A DNA stretch of 64,000 nucleotides from a bacterium YEK0313 (GTDB taxonomy: Bacteria; Pseudomonadota; Alphaproteobacteria; Rhizobiales; Phreatobacteraceae), in assembly GCA_000751295.2 (NCBI GenBank), contig CCMO02000002.1:186001-250000 (forward strand). Direction: 5' to 3'. A program made the translations under genes and the position numbers. Below, in pieces: positions 28,636 through 36,964 of this stretch; position 1 is the first letter of the stretch, and each line of letters starts with the position of its first letter. The notes beneath the pieces are model-generated. The model searched no databases. It worked only from the letters and a program-made list of their open reading frames with translations, and was not told the origin of the DNA.

Positions 28636-28728
28636 GATCTTCGCTTCGGGGTGGCGCTTTCCGGAAAGTTCGTCTATGCGACGGCAGAACCGATTGCGAG
28701 GGGGCTTTCTGCCCTGCTTCCCTGTTTG

Positions 28729-28754
28729 GCCAAGTTTCTTGTTCGCCAAGTTTC
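28729..28754. repeat. Direct repeat in the epmA-efp promoter region
   Basis: GCCAAGTTTC occurs at 28729-28738 and again at 28745-28754, 16 bp apart, ahead of efp. It may be a tandem binding site or a chance duplication. No clear -10/-35 pair was identified. Confidence 0.35.
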
Positions 28755-28781
28755 CTGGCTGCTCAACCAAGGACGACATCC

Positions 28782-29351
28782 GTGCCGAAGGTCATCGCCT
28801 CTTCCGTCCGCAAGGGCAACATCCTTGAAGTCGACGGCAGGCTCTATCTGATCGTCACCGCCCAGAACATCCATCCCGGCAAGGGCACCCCGGTCACCCA
28901 GGTGGACATGCGTCGCCTCTCCGACGGCGTGAAGGTTTCGGAGCGCTGGCGCACCACCGAAATGGTCGAGCGCGCCTATGTCGAGGACCGGCCCTACACC
29001 TATCTGTATTCGGACGGCGACGGCAATCACTTCATGAACCAGGAGACCTACGAGCAGATCGCGGTCCCCGACGACATCATCGGCGAGCAGAAGCCGTACC
29101 TCCAGGAGAACATGGAGGTGAAGCTGTCGGTCTACGAGGGCAATCCCGTCGGCATCGAGCTGCCGCAGCGCGTCACGCTGGAAGTGGTCGACACCGAACC
29201 GGTGACCAAGGGCCAGACCGCCTCGTCCTCCTACAAGCCCGCCATGCTGTCGAACGGCGTGCGCACCCTGGTGCCGCCGCACATCACCGCCGGCACGCGC
29301 ATCGTCGTCAACACCGAGGACGGCGCCTATTACGAGCGCGCCAAGGACTGA
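28782..29351 (+). CDS. efp: Elongation factor P
   Basis: A 189-residue translation factor that binds between the P and E sites and relieves stalling at polyproline. It has the three-barrel layout. The modified loop is HPGKGTP with Lys34 at the same position as in E. coli, the substrate of the divergently encoded EpmA. The C-terminal OB domain carries SYKPAMLSNGVRTLVPPHI. It starts with GTG at 28782. A strong intrinsic terminator follows at 29397-29427. Confidence 0.96.
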   Translation: MPKVIASSVRKGNILEVDGRLYLIVTAQNIHPGKGTPVTQVDMRRLSDGVKVSERWRTTEMVERAYVEDRPYTYLYSDGDGNHFMNQETYEQIAVPDDIIGEQKPYLQENMEVKLSVYEGNPVGIELPQRVTLEVVDTEPVTKGQTASSSYKPAMLSNGVRTLVPPHITAGTRIVVNTEDGAYYERAKD

Positions 29352-29396
29352 GGCCATCCGGGCCCTCGATCGCCCGAGCCGATCCTATCCGCCCTC

Positions 29397-29427
29397 GCCC
29401 TGCGGCATCCGCAAGGCGGGGGTTTTT
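29397..29427 (+). terminator. Intrinsic terminator of efp
   Basis: Stem GCCCTGCGG / CCGCAAGGC (one mismatch) with loop CAT, then GGGGG and TTTTT. It lies 46 bp after the efp stop. Confidence 0.75.
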
Positions 29428-29462
29428 CTTGGCGCGCAGGCAATCGTCGTGGCGCGCAAACG

Positions 29463-29488
29463 AAAAGGACGGCGCAGCGCCGTCCTTT
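29463..29488 (-). terminator. Intrinsic terminator of fabI (possibly bidirectional)
   Basis: GGACGGCGC and GCGCCGTCC form a perfect 9-bp stem around a single base (or 7 bp with a five-base loop). It is flanked by AAAA on the left and TTT on the right, giving a T-run in the leftward direction about 30 bp after the fabI stop. Confidence 0.7.
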
Positions 29489-29517
29489 GTCGATGGGCCG
29501 ATCCGATCCCGGACAGC

Positions 29518-30375
29518 CTATTCGGCGGCCTCGCCCTGCGAGCGGCCGGAGGCCTCCTCCACCGCCTGTTCGGCGGCGTCCACCGTCTTCAGCGCTTCCG
29601 GATGCGGCATCGAGACGATGTTGTAGCCGGAATCGACATAGTGGATCTCGCCCGTCACGCCCGACGAGAGGTCGGACAGGAGATAGAGCGCCGAGCCGCC
29701 GATCTCGTCGATCGACACCGTGCGGCGCAGCGGGGCATGGCGCTTCTGGAAGTTGAACATCAGCCGCGCATCCGAGATGCCGGCGCCGGCGAGCGTGCGC
29801 ACCGGCCCCGGCGAGAGCGCATTGACGCGGATGCCGAGCGGCCCGTAATCGGCGGCGAGATAGCGCACCGAAGCTTCGAGCGCCGCCTTGGCGACCCCCA
29901 TGACATTGTAGTTCGGCATGACCCGCGTGGAGCCGCCATAGGTCAGGGTCAGGATCGAGCCACCGGGCTGCATCAGCGCCGCCGCGCGCTTGGCGACTTC
30001 CGTGAAGGAAAAGCAGGAGATGACCATGGTGCGCGAGAAGTTCTCGCGGGTGGTGTCGGCGTAGCGCCCCTTCAGCTCGTTCTTGTCGGAGAAGCCGATG
30101 GCATGGACGATGAAGTCGAGCCCGCCCCAGGTCTCGCCGAGCGTTGCGAAGGTCTGGTCGACGGTGGCCAGATCCTCGACGTCGCAGGGCAGGACTAGCG
30201 AGGCGCCGATGCTCTCGGCCAGCGGCCGGACCCGGCGGCCGAGCGCCTCGCCCTGATAGGTGAAGGCGATTTCGGCACCGTGGGCGGCCAGCGTCCGGGC
30301 GATGCCCCAGGCAATGGAGTGGTCGTTCGCCACCCCCATGATCAGGCCGCGACGGCCCTGCATCAGTCCGGTCAC
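29518..30375 (-). CDS. fabI: NADH-dependent enoyl-ACP reductase FabI
   Basis: A 285-residue SDR-fold enzyme that reduces trans-2-enoyl-ACP in the last step of each fatty-acid elongation round; target family of triclosan. The N-terminal LIMGVANDHSIAWGIA is diagnostic, and the catalytic Tyr-x6-Lys is YNVMGVAK. GTG at 30375 follows AGGAG by seven bases and is preferred to the ATG at 30363 or the upstream ATG at 30486, which would add an unrelated leader. Third gene of the fabA-fabB-fabI unit, although the 186-bp gap before it could hold its own promoter. Confidence 0.93.
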   Translation of the reverse strand: MTGLMQGRRGLIMGVANDHSIAWGIARTLAAHGAEIAFTYQGEALGRRVRPLAESIGASLVLPCDVEDLATVDQTFATLGETWGGLDFIVHAIGFSDKNELKGRYADTTRENFSRTMVISCFSFTEVAKRAAALMQPGGSILTLTYGGSTRVMPNYNVMGVAKAALEASVRYLAADYGPLGIRVNALSPGPVRTLAGAGISDARLMFNFQKRHAPLRRTVSIDEIGGSALYLLSDLSSGVTGEIHYVDSGYNIVSMPHPEALKTVDAAEQAVEEASGRSQGEAAE

Positions 30376-30561
30376 GCGATTGCTCCTCGCTTCGCCCTCG
30401 TTGCCCCGCCGGCTCGCGACGAGCCTGAGAACGGGAAACGCATGGCGGTCGGTCCACATGGTGGGGGTCCGCTGCGAGTGGGACATCTCGCAGCCTGTTG
30501 CATGAGTCTACGACCGGGTCGTGACACGATTTGACGCAGAGTCGCCGATCCCGGTCCAGAG

Positions 30562-31788
30562 TCAGGCATCGACATGTTTCAACACAATGGTGGCATTGGT
30601 GCCGCCGAAACCGAAGGAATTCGACAGGACGCAACCCAGCTTTGCATCGTCGACGCGCTCGCGGACGATCGGCATGTCGGCCATTTCGGGATCCAGCGTC
30701 TCGATATGGGCGCTCTCGCAGATGAAGCTGTTGTTCATCATCAGCAGCGAATAGATCGCCTCCTGGACGCCCGTCGCGCCCAGCGAATGGCCGGTGAGCG
30801 ACTTGGTCGCCGAGATCGGCGGGCTCTTGTCGGCGCCGCCGAAGACCTCGCGGATCGCCTCGATCTCCTTGATGTCGCCGACCGGCGTCGAGGTCGCATG
30901 CGGATTGATGTAGTCGACCTTCGGGCCGACGCCCTGCAGCGCCATGCGCATGCAGCGTGCCGCGCCCTCGCCCGACGGCGCCACCATGTCGTGGCCGTCG
31001 GAGGTCGCGCCATAGCCGGCGACCTCGCCGTAGATCTTCGCGCCGCGCGCCTTGGCGCGCTCGTATTCTTCCAGCACCAGCACGCCGGCGCCGCCGGCAA
31101 TGACGAAGCCGTCGCGGTTGACGTCATAGGCGCGCGAGGCGGTGCTCGGCCGGTCGTTGAACTTGGACGACATCGCGCCCATGCCGTCGAACAGGACGGA
31201 CAGGCTCCAGTCGAGCTCCTCGCAGCCGCCGGCGAAGATGATGTCCTGCTTGCCCCACTGGATCAGCTCATAGGCATTGCCGATGCAGTGGTTGGAGGTC
31301 GCGCAGGCCGAGGAGATCGAATAGTTGACGCCGCGGATCTTGAACCAGGTGGCGAGCGTCGCCGAGGCGGTCGACGACATGGCCTTCGGCACGGCGAATG
31401 GGCCGACGCGCTTGGAATTGCCGCTTTCGCGCGCCTTGTCCGCGGCCTCGACGATGGCCCGGGTCGAGGGACCGCCGGAGCCCATCACGATGCCGGTGCG
31501 CTCGTGGCTGATCTCGCCGGGCTCCAGGCCGGAATCGACGATCGCCTGGTCCATGGCGACATGGTTCCACGCCGAGCCGCCGCCGTGGAAGCGCATGGCG
31601 CGCCGGTCCACCACGGAGGCGGCGTCGAGCGTCGGCGCGCCCGCAACCTGGCAGCGGAAGCCGTGCTCGACGAAGGAGGGAGCGAGCGCGATGCCGCTGC
31701 GGGCCTCGCGCAGGGAGGCCAGGACCTCGTTGGAATTGTTGCCGATGGACGAGACGATCCCCATCCCGGTGACGACGACGCGGCGCAT
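30562..31788 (-). CDS. fabB: Beta-ketoacyl-ACP synthase I FabB
   Basis: A 408-residue condensing enzyme that elongates unsaturated and saturated acyl-ACPs with malonyl-ACP. The catalytic triad is clear: Cys162 in ISSACATSNH, then His in NPHATSTPVGD and His in TKSLTGHSLGATG. The start MRRVVVTGMGIVSSIGNN at 31788 is standard; a longer frame from 31854 is not needed. It lies 66 bp after fabA, the classical pairing for anaerobic-type unsaturated fatty-acid synthesis. Confidence 0.95.
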   Translation of the reverse strand: MRRVVVTGMGIVSSIGNNSNEVLASLREARSGIALAPSFVEHGFRCQVAGAPTLDAASVVDRRAMRFHGGGSAWNHVAMDQAIVDSGLEPGEISHERTGIVMGSGGPSTRAIVEAADKARESGNSKRVGPFAVPKAMSSTASATLATWFKIRGVNYSISSACATSNHCIGNAYELIQWGKQDIIFAGGCEELDWSLSVLFDGMGAMSSKFNDRPSTASRAYDVNRDGFVIAGGAGVLVLEEYERAKARGAKIYGEVAGYGATSDGHDMVAPSGEGAARCMRMALQGVGPKVDYINPHATSTPVGDIKEIEAIREVFGGADKSPPISATKSLTGHSLGATGVQEAIYSLLMMNNSFICESAHIETLDPEMADMPIVRERVDDAKLGCVLSNSFGFGGTNATIVLKHVDA

Positions 31789-31854
31789 AGGCGGCCTCTC
31801 GAAGCTTTGGTGTCGCAGTCTCGTGGCGAGACGTTGTACTGACGAATCAGGCAA

Positions 31855-32367
31855 TCAGGCGGCGGCGCCGAACAGGCCGACACGCATGTCCTTCACTTCG
31901 TAGATGCGCTTGCCATCCGCCTCCAGCCAGCCGTCGGCGATGCCGAGCACGAGCTTGGACTTGAACACACGTTTGATATCGACGCCGTAGACCACCTTGC
32001 GGGTCGTCGGCAGCACCATTTCGGAGAATTTCACCTCGCCGACGCCGAGCGCCCGGCCGCGGCCCGGCAGGCCGAGCCAGCCGAGATGGAAGCCGGTGAG
32101 CTGCCAGAGGGCATCGAGCCCGAGGCAGCCCGGCATGACCGGATCGCCCTTGAAATGGCAGGGGAAAAACCAGAGGTCGGGCTTCACGTCGAGCTCGGCG
32201 AGCACATGGCCCTTGCCGCTGGCGCCGCCATCCTCGCCGATCGAAGTGATGCGATCGAACATCAGCATGGGCGGTAGCGGCAGCTGCGCGTTCCCGGGGC
32301 CGAAAAGCTCGCCCCGCCCGCAGGCGAGAAGCTCTTCATAAGTGAAGCTGGTCTTGCGCTCGCTCAT
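31855..32367 (-). CDS. fabA: 3-hydroxydecanoyl-ACP dehydratase/isomerase FabA
   Basis: A 170-residue hotdog-fold enzyme that dehydrates 3-hydroxyacyl-ACP and isomerises the C10 product to the cis-3 form, starting unsaturated fatty-acid synthesis. The active-site His71 and Asp85 are in PCHFKGDPVMPGCLGLDALW. Length matches the family. It heads the leftward fabA-fabB-fabI cluster and is divergent from irr, with a near-perfect palindrome in the shared promoter region. Confidence 0.96.
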   Translation of the reverse strand: MSERKTSFTYEELLACGRGELFGPGNAQLPLPPMLMFDRITSIGEDGGASGKGHVLAELDVKPDLWFFPCHFKGDPVMPGCLGLDALWQLTGFHLGWLGLPGRGRALGVGEVKFSEMVLPTTRKVVYGVDIKRVFKSKLVLGIADGWLEADGKRIYEVKDMRVGLFGAAA

Positions 32368-32464
32368 TGCTCTGTTTCAACCGCCCTGTCATTGCGGCCC
32401 CTCCGCCGGAGCCGTAGCGGCTGCTCTCTAACACAGGGACTCCTGACGGGCAAAAGGCGGCGAC

Positions 32465-32479
32465 GGGTCAATTTAACCC
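32465..32479. promoter_or_regulatory. Palindrome in the fabA-irr intergenic region
   Basis: GGGTCAATTTAACCC has 7-bp arms with one mismatch around one base. It sits 98 bp upstream of the fabA start and 109 bp upstream of irr. It does not match the iron control element bound by Irr. A lipid-sensing repressor site is one possibility. Confidence 0.4.
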
Positions 32480-32551
32480 TTTGGCAATGATCCCCGGCCG
32501 CCTCCCGCGCCCGCCGCGGCGGGTGCCGATCGTTGTGCGCCTGCGAACGGG

Positions 32552-32580
32552 TTGCGGAACGGCGGGCGAGTTCCTAAAAT
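32552..32580 (+). promoter_or_regulatory. Candidate sigma-70-type promoter of irr
   Basis: TTGCGG (32552-32557), spacer of 17, TAAAAT (32575-32580). Transcription would begin within a few bases of the irr ATG at 32588, so the message may be leaderless or nearly so. Confidence 0.5.
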
Positions 32581-32587
32581 AGGGCCA

Positions 32588-33103
32588 ATGACGATCCGGA
32601 CCCTCATCGACCTCACGCATACTGAGCCGCCGCTTCCGACGGACGGGAAGCTGTCGGCGCACGAACGCGTCAGCCAGCTGCAACGCACCGGCTGCCCGAT
32701 CCATGACGTGCGCACCATGCTGCGCGAGGTCGGGCTGAGGCCCACCCGCCAGCGGATGGCGCTCGGCTGGATCCTGTTCGCCAAGGGCGACCGCCACGTG
32801 ACGGCGGAAATGCTGTTCGACGAAGCCGCCAAGGCACGTGTGCCGGTGTCGCTCGCCACCGTCTACAACACGCTGCACCAGTTCACCGAGGCCGGCCTGC
32901 TGCGCGAGATCGCGGTCGACGGCTCCAAGGCCTATTTCGACACCAACCTCGCCGACCACCACCATTTCATCGTGGAAGGCGAGACCACGGTGTTCGACAT
33001 TCCCGGCCCGCATGTCGCCGTCGACAAGCTGCCGCAGGCCCCCGAGGGCTATGAGGTCGCGCGCGTCGACGTGGTGGTGCGGCTGCGCCGCAAGGCGGAC
33101 TGA
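32588..33103 (+). CDS. irr: Iron response regulator Irr (Fur family)
   Basis: A 171-residue Fur-family regulator that in Rhizobiales represses or activates heme and iron genes under iron limitation and is controlled by heme. The N-terminal extension holds the heme-regulatory Cys36-Pro37 in TGCPIHDV. The winged helix is RPTRQRMALGWILFAKGDRH to VSLATVYNTLHQF. The His-rich DHHHF segment is the second heme/metal site. The ATG at 32588 is preferred to 32552, because the longer form would translate the candidate promoter. Divergent from fabA. A strong terminator follows. Confidence 0.94.
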   Translation: MTIRTLIDLTHTEPPLPTDGKLSAHERVSQLQRTGCPIHDVRTMLREVGLRPTRQRMALGWILFAKGDRHVTAEMLFDEAAKARVPVSLATVYNTLHQFTEAGLLREIAVDGSKAYFDTNLADHHHFIVEGETTVFDIPGPHVAVDKLPQAPEGYEVARVDVVVRLRRKAD

Positions 33104-33137
33104 GCGCCCGGCCGCCCGCCATCTGAACGAGCCCGAC

Positions 33138-33164
33138 GGCCGCGCCGCAGAGCGCGGCCTTTTT
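33138..33164 (+). terminator. Intrinsic terminator of irr
   Basis: Perfect 8-bp stem GGCCGCGC / GCGCGGCC with a six-base loop, then TTTTT. It begins 34 bp after the irr stop. Confidence 0.8.
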
Positions 33165-33207
33165 GTTTCCGGAGCAGCCATCACGGGCGATCAGGCGCCC
33201 GAAGCGC

Positions 33208-33954
33208 TCAATCGTCGGCGGCGAGCGCGGCGGCTCCCACCCCGATCGCGGTCGCCGCTGCAAGCACGCCGAGGCCCTTGCCGAGCGCGGCGGCGAGCGC
33301 CAGGGGCGTCGCACCGAGGCCGATCCCGAGAGCAACGCCGCCGACGGTAGCGGCGGTTCCGGCGACGATCGCCACGCAGATCACCAGCGCCGTCTCGGTC
33401 GACCGGCGATTGAGGTGAGCCGCAGCCGCCGGAACGTCCGCCCGGCGGCCGCTGGCCGAGGCCACGGCGAGCGCGGTCCCGCCCGTCAGCAGCACGGCCA
33501 TTGCGGCGAGGCCGGTGCCGATGGCCACCAGACGCGCGGCAAAAGCCGGCCAGCGCTCGCCGCCCGCCTCCGCCAGCAGCGTCACGATGTCGAGGGCGCC
33601 GGTCGCCGCGAGGCCGGCCAGAAACACCACTGCCAGCATCAGCCCGACTTCGAGCGTCACCCGGCCCGCCGCCGCGAAGGACTGGCGCACCGAGGGCAGC
33701 TCGCCGCCGCGCCGGCTGAGCCGGCGCACGGTTGCGACATGCGCGCCGAGCAGCACCGCCAGATGCAGGCAGACGGTGGCCGCGGCAATCAGCGGCACCT
33801 TCCATAGCAGAATCCCGCGCAGCCGGATCGCCGCCTCGATCAGCGGGCCGGACAGCAGCGCATAGGGCACGATGTGCAGGGCGACGCGCCAGCCGGCATC
33901 GCCGAGCGCGCGCAGATAGCGCGCGGCAAAGGCGATGGCGGCGGGCACGGGCAT
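33208..33954 (-). CDS. Hypothetical multi-spanning membrane protein
   Basis: A 248-residue protein not recognised beyond its topology. Hydrophobic segments occur around residues 25-45, 48-75, 98-125, 140-165 and 185-245. The C-terminal part is very rich in Gly and Ala, with small-residue helices (GLGVLAAATAIGVGAAALAA). A charged loop, RRLSRRGGELPSVRQSF, lies in the middle. A GTG three codons upstream (33963) is an equal start candidate. It is convergent with irr and follows the ThDP-enzyme gene by about 50 bp in the same direction as that gene. No function is proposed. Confidence 0.6.
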   Translation of the reverse strand: MPVPAAIAFAARYLRALGDAGWRVALHIVPYALLSGPLIEAAIRLRGILLWKVPLIAAATVCLHLAVLLGAHVATVRRLSRRGGELPSVRQSFAAAGRVTLEVGLMLAVVFLAGLAATGALDIVTLLAEAGGERWPAFAARLVAIGTGLAAMAVLLTGGTALAVASASGRRADVPAAAAHLNRRSTETALVICVAIVAGTAATVGGVALGIGLGATPLALAAALGKGLGVLAAATAIGVGAAALAADD

Positions 33955-34003
33955 GATGTTCACGCCGGCATTGTGATCGAAAGACCGGCGCGATGCGAGC
34001 CGG

Positions 34004-35560
34004 TCAGCAGAGCACCTCGATCAGGAACGGGCCCTTGCGGCGGCTGGCCGAAGCGAAGGCGTCGGCAAAGCGCTCGGCCGTGTCGACGCGGGTCGCCTCG
34101 ACGCCCATGCCGCGGGCGAGCGAAACCCAGTCGAGATCGGGATCGCCGAGCGACAGCATGTCATGCGCCTTGCGGCCCGGATTTTCGGCGCCGACATTGG
34201 CCAGTTCGTGCTTCAGGATGGCATAGGCCCGGTTCGCCCAGATGCAGACCACGACGTCGAGCTTTTCGCGCGCCATGGTCCACAGCGCCTGCAGCGAATA
34301 CATGCCCGAGCCGTCGGCCTGCAGCGACACGACCTTGCGGTCCGGGCAGGCCACCGCCGCGCCGACGGCAAGCGGCAGGCCCTCGCCGATCGCACCGCCG
34401 GTGAGCTGCAGCCAGTCGTGCTGCGGAGCTCCGAACGAATAGGGGAAGAAGCCGCGGCCCGTCGTGACGGACTCGTCGACCACGATCGCGTTTTCCGGCA
34501 TCAGATGGCTGACCACGGCGGCGATCGTTTCCGGCGTCAGCGCGCCCTTCGGCAGATCCGGCACGCCCGGGGCGGTCAGCTTCGGGACGGTCTTCGCCGC
34601 ACCGACGCGCTCGGCAAGCCGCTCCAGCGCATCCACGGCATCCTCGGCCGGCGTTGCCAGCGTGATCACCTCGGCATCGGCGGGATAGAGCAGCGAAGGC
34701 TTGTTCGGATAAGCGAAGAAGGCGACCGGCGCGGTGGTACCGACCAGGATCAGGTGGGTGATGCCCTTGGTCGCGGCGAGCGCACCGTCGACCGGATAGG
34801 GCAGCCGCTCCAGCGGCACGCGGCCCGCGCCGCGCTCCATGCGGGCGACCGAGGTTTGGCCGAGAATGCGCGCGCCGGTCTTCTCGGCGATGCGCGAGGC
34901 GAGCGCCGCGGCCTTTTCGCGCACCCCGTCCGTGCCGAGCAGGATCATCGGCCGGCCACCGGCGGCGATCGCCTTGGCGGCGGCTTCGACGGCCGCTTCG
35001 GCAACCTTGGCGGGCGCGGCGGCGGCTTCGACCGGTGCGGGGCCGGTGCCCTCGGTCCAGGCGGTATCGGCGGGCAGGATCAGCGTGGCGATCTGGCCCG
35101 GAGGCTGGCTCGCCGCGGTGATCGCGGCCGCCCCGTCCACCGCCACGTCAGCGGCAGAGACCGAGGTCTTCACCCAATGCGACATCGAGCCGGCAATGCC
35201 CTCGATGTCCGAGGTCAGCGGCGCATCGTACTGGCGGTGATAGGTCGCATGCTCGCCGACGATGTTGACGACGCCGGAGCGCGCCCGCTTCAGGTTGTGC
35301 AGATTGGCAAGGCCATTGGCGAGACCGGGGCCGAGATGCAGGAGCGTCGAGCCGGGCGTGCCGGTCATCCGGTAATAGGCATCGGCCGCGCCGGTCGCGA
35401 CGTTCTCGTGCAGGCAAAGGACGCAGCGCATGCCGTCGACGCGGTCGAGCGCGGCGACGAAATGCATCTCCGACGTGCCCGGATTGGTGAAACTCACCGT
35501 CACGCCGCCGCCGACCAGGGTGCGGACGAGGCTCTCGGCCCCGTTCATGGACTTGCTCAT
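34004..35560 (-). CDS. Thiamine-diphosphate-dependent enzyme, acetolactate synthase-like
   Basis: A 518-residue ThDP enzyme of the acetolactate synthase/benzoylformate decarboxylase superfamily. The activating Glu is in CLHENVATGAADAYYRMTG, and the cofactor/magnesium motif is ADGSGMYSLQALWTMAREKL followed by WANRAYAILKHE. The central nucleotide-binding domain seems shortened, as in decarboxylase-like members. GGAG six bases ahead of the ATG supports 35560. It is followed upstream by NIPSNAP and SDR genes in the same direction. There is no acetolactate synthase small subunit next to it, so a role in isoleucine/valine synthesis is doubtful. A 2-oxoacid decarboxylase is equally likely. Confidence 0.82.
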   Translation of the reverse strand: MSKSMNGAESLVRTLVGGGVTVSFTNPGTSEMHFVAALDRVDGMRCVLCLHENVATGAADAYYRMTGTPGSTLLHLGPGLANGLANLHNLKRARSGVVNIVGEHATYHRQYDAPLTSDIEGIAGSMSHWVKTSVSAADVAVDGAAAITAASQPPGQIATLILPADTAWTEGTGPAPVEAAAAPAKVAEAAVEAAAKAIAAGGRPMILLGTDGVREKAAALASRIAEKTGARILGQTSVARMERGAGRVPLERLPYPVDGALAATKGITHLILVGTTAPVAFFAYPNKPSLLYPADAEVITLATPAEDAVDALERLAERVGAAKTVPKLTAPGVPDLPKGALTPETIAAVVSHLMPENAIVVDESVTTGRGFFPYSFGAPQHDWLQLTGGAIGEGLPLAVGAAVACPDRKVVSLQADGSGMYSLQALWTMAREKLDVVVCIWANRAYAILKHELANVGAENPGRKAHDMLSLGDPDLDWVSLARGMGVEATRVDTAERFADAFASASRRKGPFLIEVLC

Positions 35561-35580
35561 GGATGCTCCGGATAGTGCCG

Positions 35581-35895
35581 TCATTTCAACGGCGAGAATG
35601 CGGTGGGGACCAGGATCCGGTTCTCCATCTTGAGGAGAAGCGGGGTCGCGGCGTCGAGGTAGTCGCTGAAGCCGGGGGCGGCCGCCAGCTTGGCGCGGCG
35701 CTGCTCGCGATCGGCCATGCTGTCGTAGCGCCAGAGATGGACGACCTGGTTCAGCGTGCCGACCTCGGTGACGAAGAAGCCGATGGGTTCGCCGAGGATC
35801 GGCCACTGGATCGGCCGTGCCAGGCGCTCATAGACCTCCAGGAAGGCCTTCACCTTGCCGGGCAGGGTCGTATAGGAGCGTTCGTCGATGATCAT
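35581..35895 (-). CDS. NIPSNAP-family protein
   Basis: A 104-residue ferredoxin-like-fold protein of the NIPSNAP type. The N-terminus MIIDERSYTTLPGKVKAFLE and the central GTLNQVVHLWRYDSMADREQ are typical. It lies 20 bp ahead of the ThDP enzyme gene in the same direction. Proteins of this family are often small companions of catabolic enzymes, of unknown activity. The start at 35895 is chosen over a longer frame from 35958, whose leader is not family-like. Confidence 0.8.
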   Translation of the reverse strand: MIIDERSYTTLPGKVKAFLEVYERLARPIQWPILGEPIGFFVTEVGTLNQVVHLWRYDSMADREQRRAKLAAAPGFSDYLDAATPLLLKMENRILVPTAFSPLK

Positions 35896-35984
35896 GATGC
35901 AAGTCCCTACTGGAAATGGCCGCGGCGAGCTATGCCGGCCGCGAATGGGGGTGTTCACGCAGAGCGGGTGGCAGCCGAAGCGGA

Positions 35985-36761
35985 TCAGACGCCGCGCAGG
36001 CCGATGCGATGGCCGCCGTCGACGGTGACGACGGTTCCGGTCATGAACCGCCCGGCATCGGACAGCAGCAGCAGCAGCGCGCCGTCGAGGTCCTCCTCCT
36101 CTCCGAACCGGCCGACCGGAATGTCGCGCAGCATGGTGCGGCCCTTCTCGCTGGTCAGATAGTCGCGGTTGATGTCGGTGACCACATAGCCGGGCGCGAT
36201 GGCGTTGACCCGGACGCCCTTGAAGGCGAGCTCATAGGCCATCGCCTGGGTCATCTGGGCGACGCCGGCCTTGGAGACGGCATAGGATGCGGTGCCCTTC
36301 GAGACGCCGTAGCTGAGGATCGAGGCGATATTGACGATCGCGCCGGGCTTGCCGGCCGCCAGCAGCCGGCGGGCCGCCTCCCGGCCGGTGAAGAACACGC
36401 CGTCGAGATTGGTCGCCATCACAGCGCGCCAGTCGGCATCGCTCGTCTCGATCGCCCGGCCGGGAATGGAAATGCCGGCATTGGCCACCACCGCGTCGAC
36501 CGTGCCGAAGGCGCTCTCGGCGGCATCGAAGGCTGCGGCGATCGACGCGGGGTCGGTGACGTCGCCCGCCACCGCAATGGCCTTGCCGCCGTCCGCCCGG
36601 ATCGATGCGGCGACGCCTTCGACCTTCTCGGCGCGCCGCGCGACCGCGACAACCGCGGCGCCGTGCTCGGCGAGCGCCGTGCAGAACCGGGCGCCGAGAC
36701 CGGTGCCCGCGCCGGTCACCAGAGCGACGCGGCCGGTCATGTCGAGCAGGTTTCTTGCCAT
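35985..36761 (-). CDS. Short-chain dehydrogenase/reductase
   Basis: A 258-residue classical SDR with complete catalytic residues: TGAGTGLG cofactor loop, NAGIS, the Ser in VNIASILSYG, and Tyr-x3-Lys in SYAVSKAGVAQM. It resembles FabG and gluconate 5-dehydrogenase. The start at 36761 gives MARNLLDMTGRVALVTGAG. It precedes the NIPSNAP and ThDP-enzyme genes in the same direction and may reduce or oxidise the carbonyl compound they handle. Substrate unknown. Confidence 0.9.
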   Translation of the reverse strand: MARNLLDMTGRVALVTGAGTGLGARFCTALAEHGAAVVAVARRAEKVEGVAASIRADGGKAIAVAGDVTDPASIAAAFDAAESAFGTVDAVVANAGISIPGRAIETSDADWRAVMATNLDGVFFTGREAARRLLAAGKPGAIVNIASILSYGVSKGTASYAVSKAGVAQMTQAMAYELAFKGVRVNAIAPGYVVTDINRDYLTSEKGRTMLRDIPVGRFGEEEDLDGALLLLLSDAGRFMTGTVVTVDGGHRIGLRGV

Positions 36762-36964
36762 CGTTTTTCTCCGCTGAAATCCGCGCGACACTGGCAAATC
36801 GCGGCGCAGCTCCGCAAGCAGGCCGGATGGCGGGCAGCGATGCGCGGCCGCCCTGCCCGTCGCGGTCGGCCAAGGCCTCCCCCTTGACGGCTCCATGCCA
36901 TGCCGTCATGACCGCAGGCGCCTCTCACGAGGCCAAGCGTGTCGTGTTCCTGCCGTGAGGCGCC

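Noticed and set aside
32368..32587. Iron control element for Irr self-regulation
   Set aside because: No TTTAGAA-n-TTCTAAA-like sequence was found in the fabA-irr gap; the palindrome there differs.
35581..36761. Acetolactate synthase small subunit next to the ThDP enzyme
   Set aside because: The neighbouring products are a NIPSNAP protein and an SDR; neither has an ACT domain.
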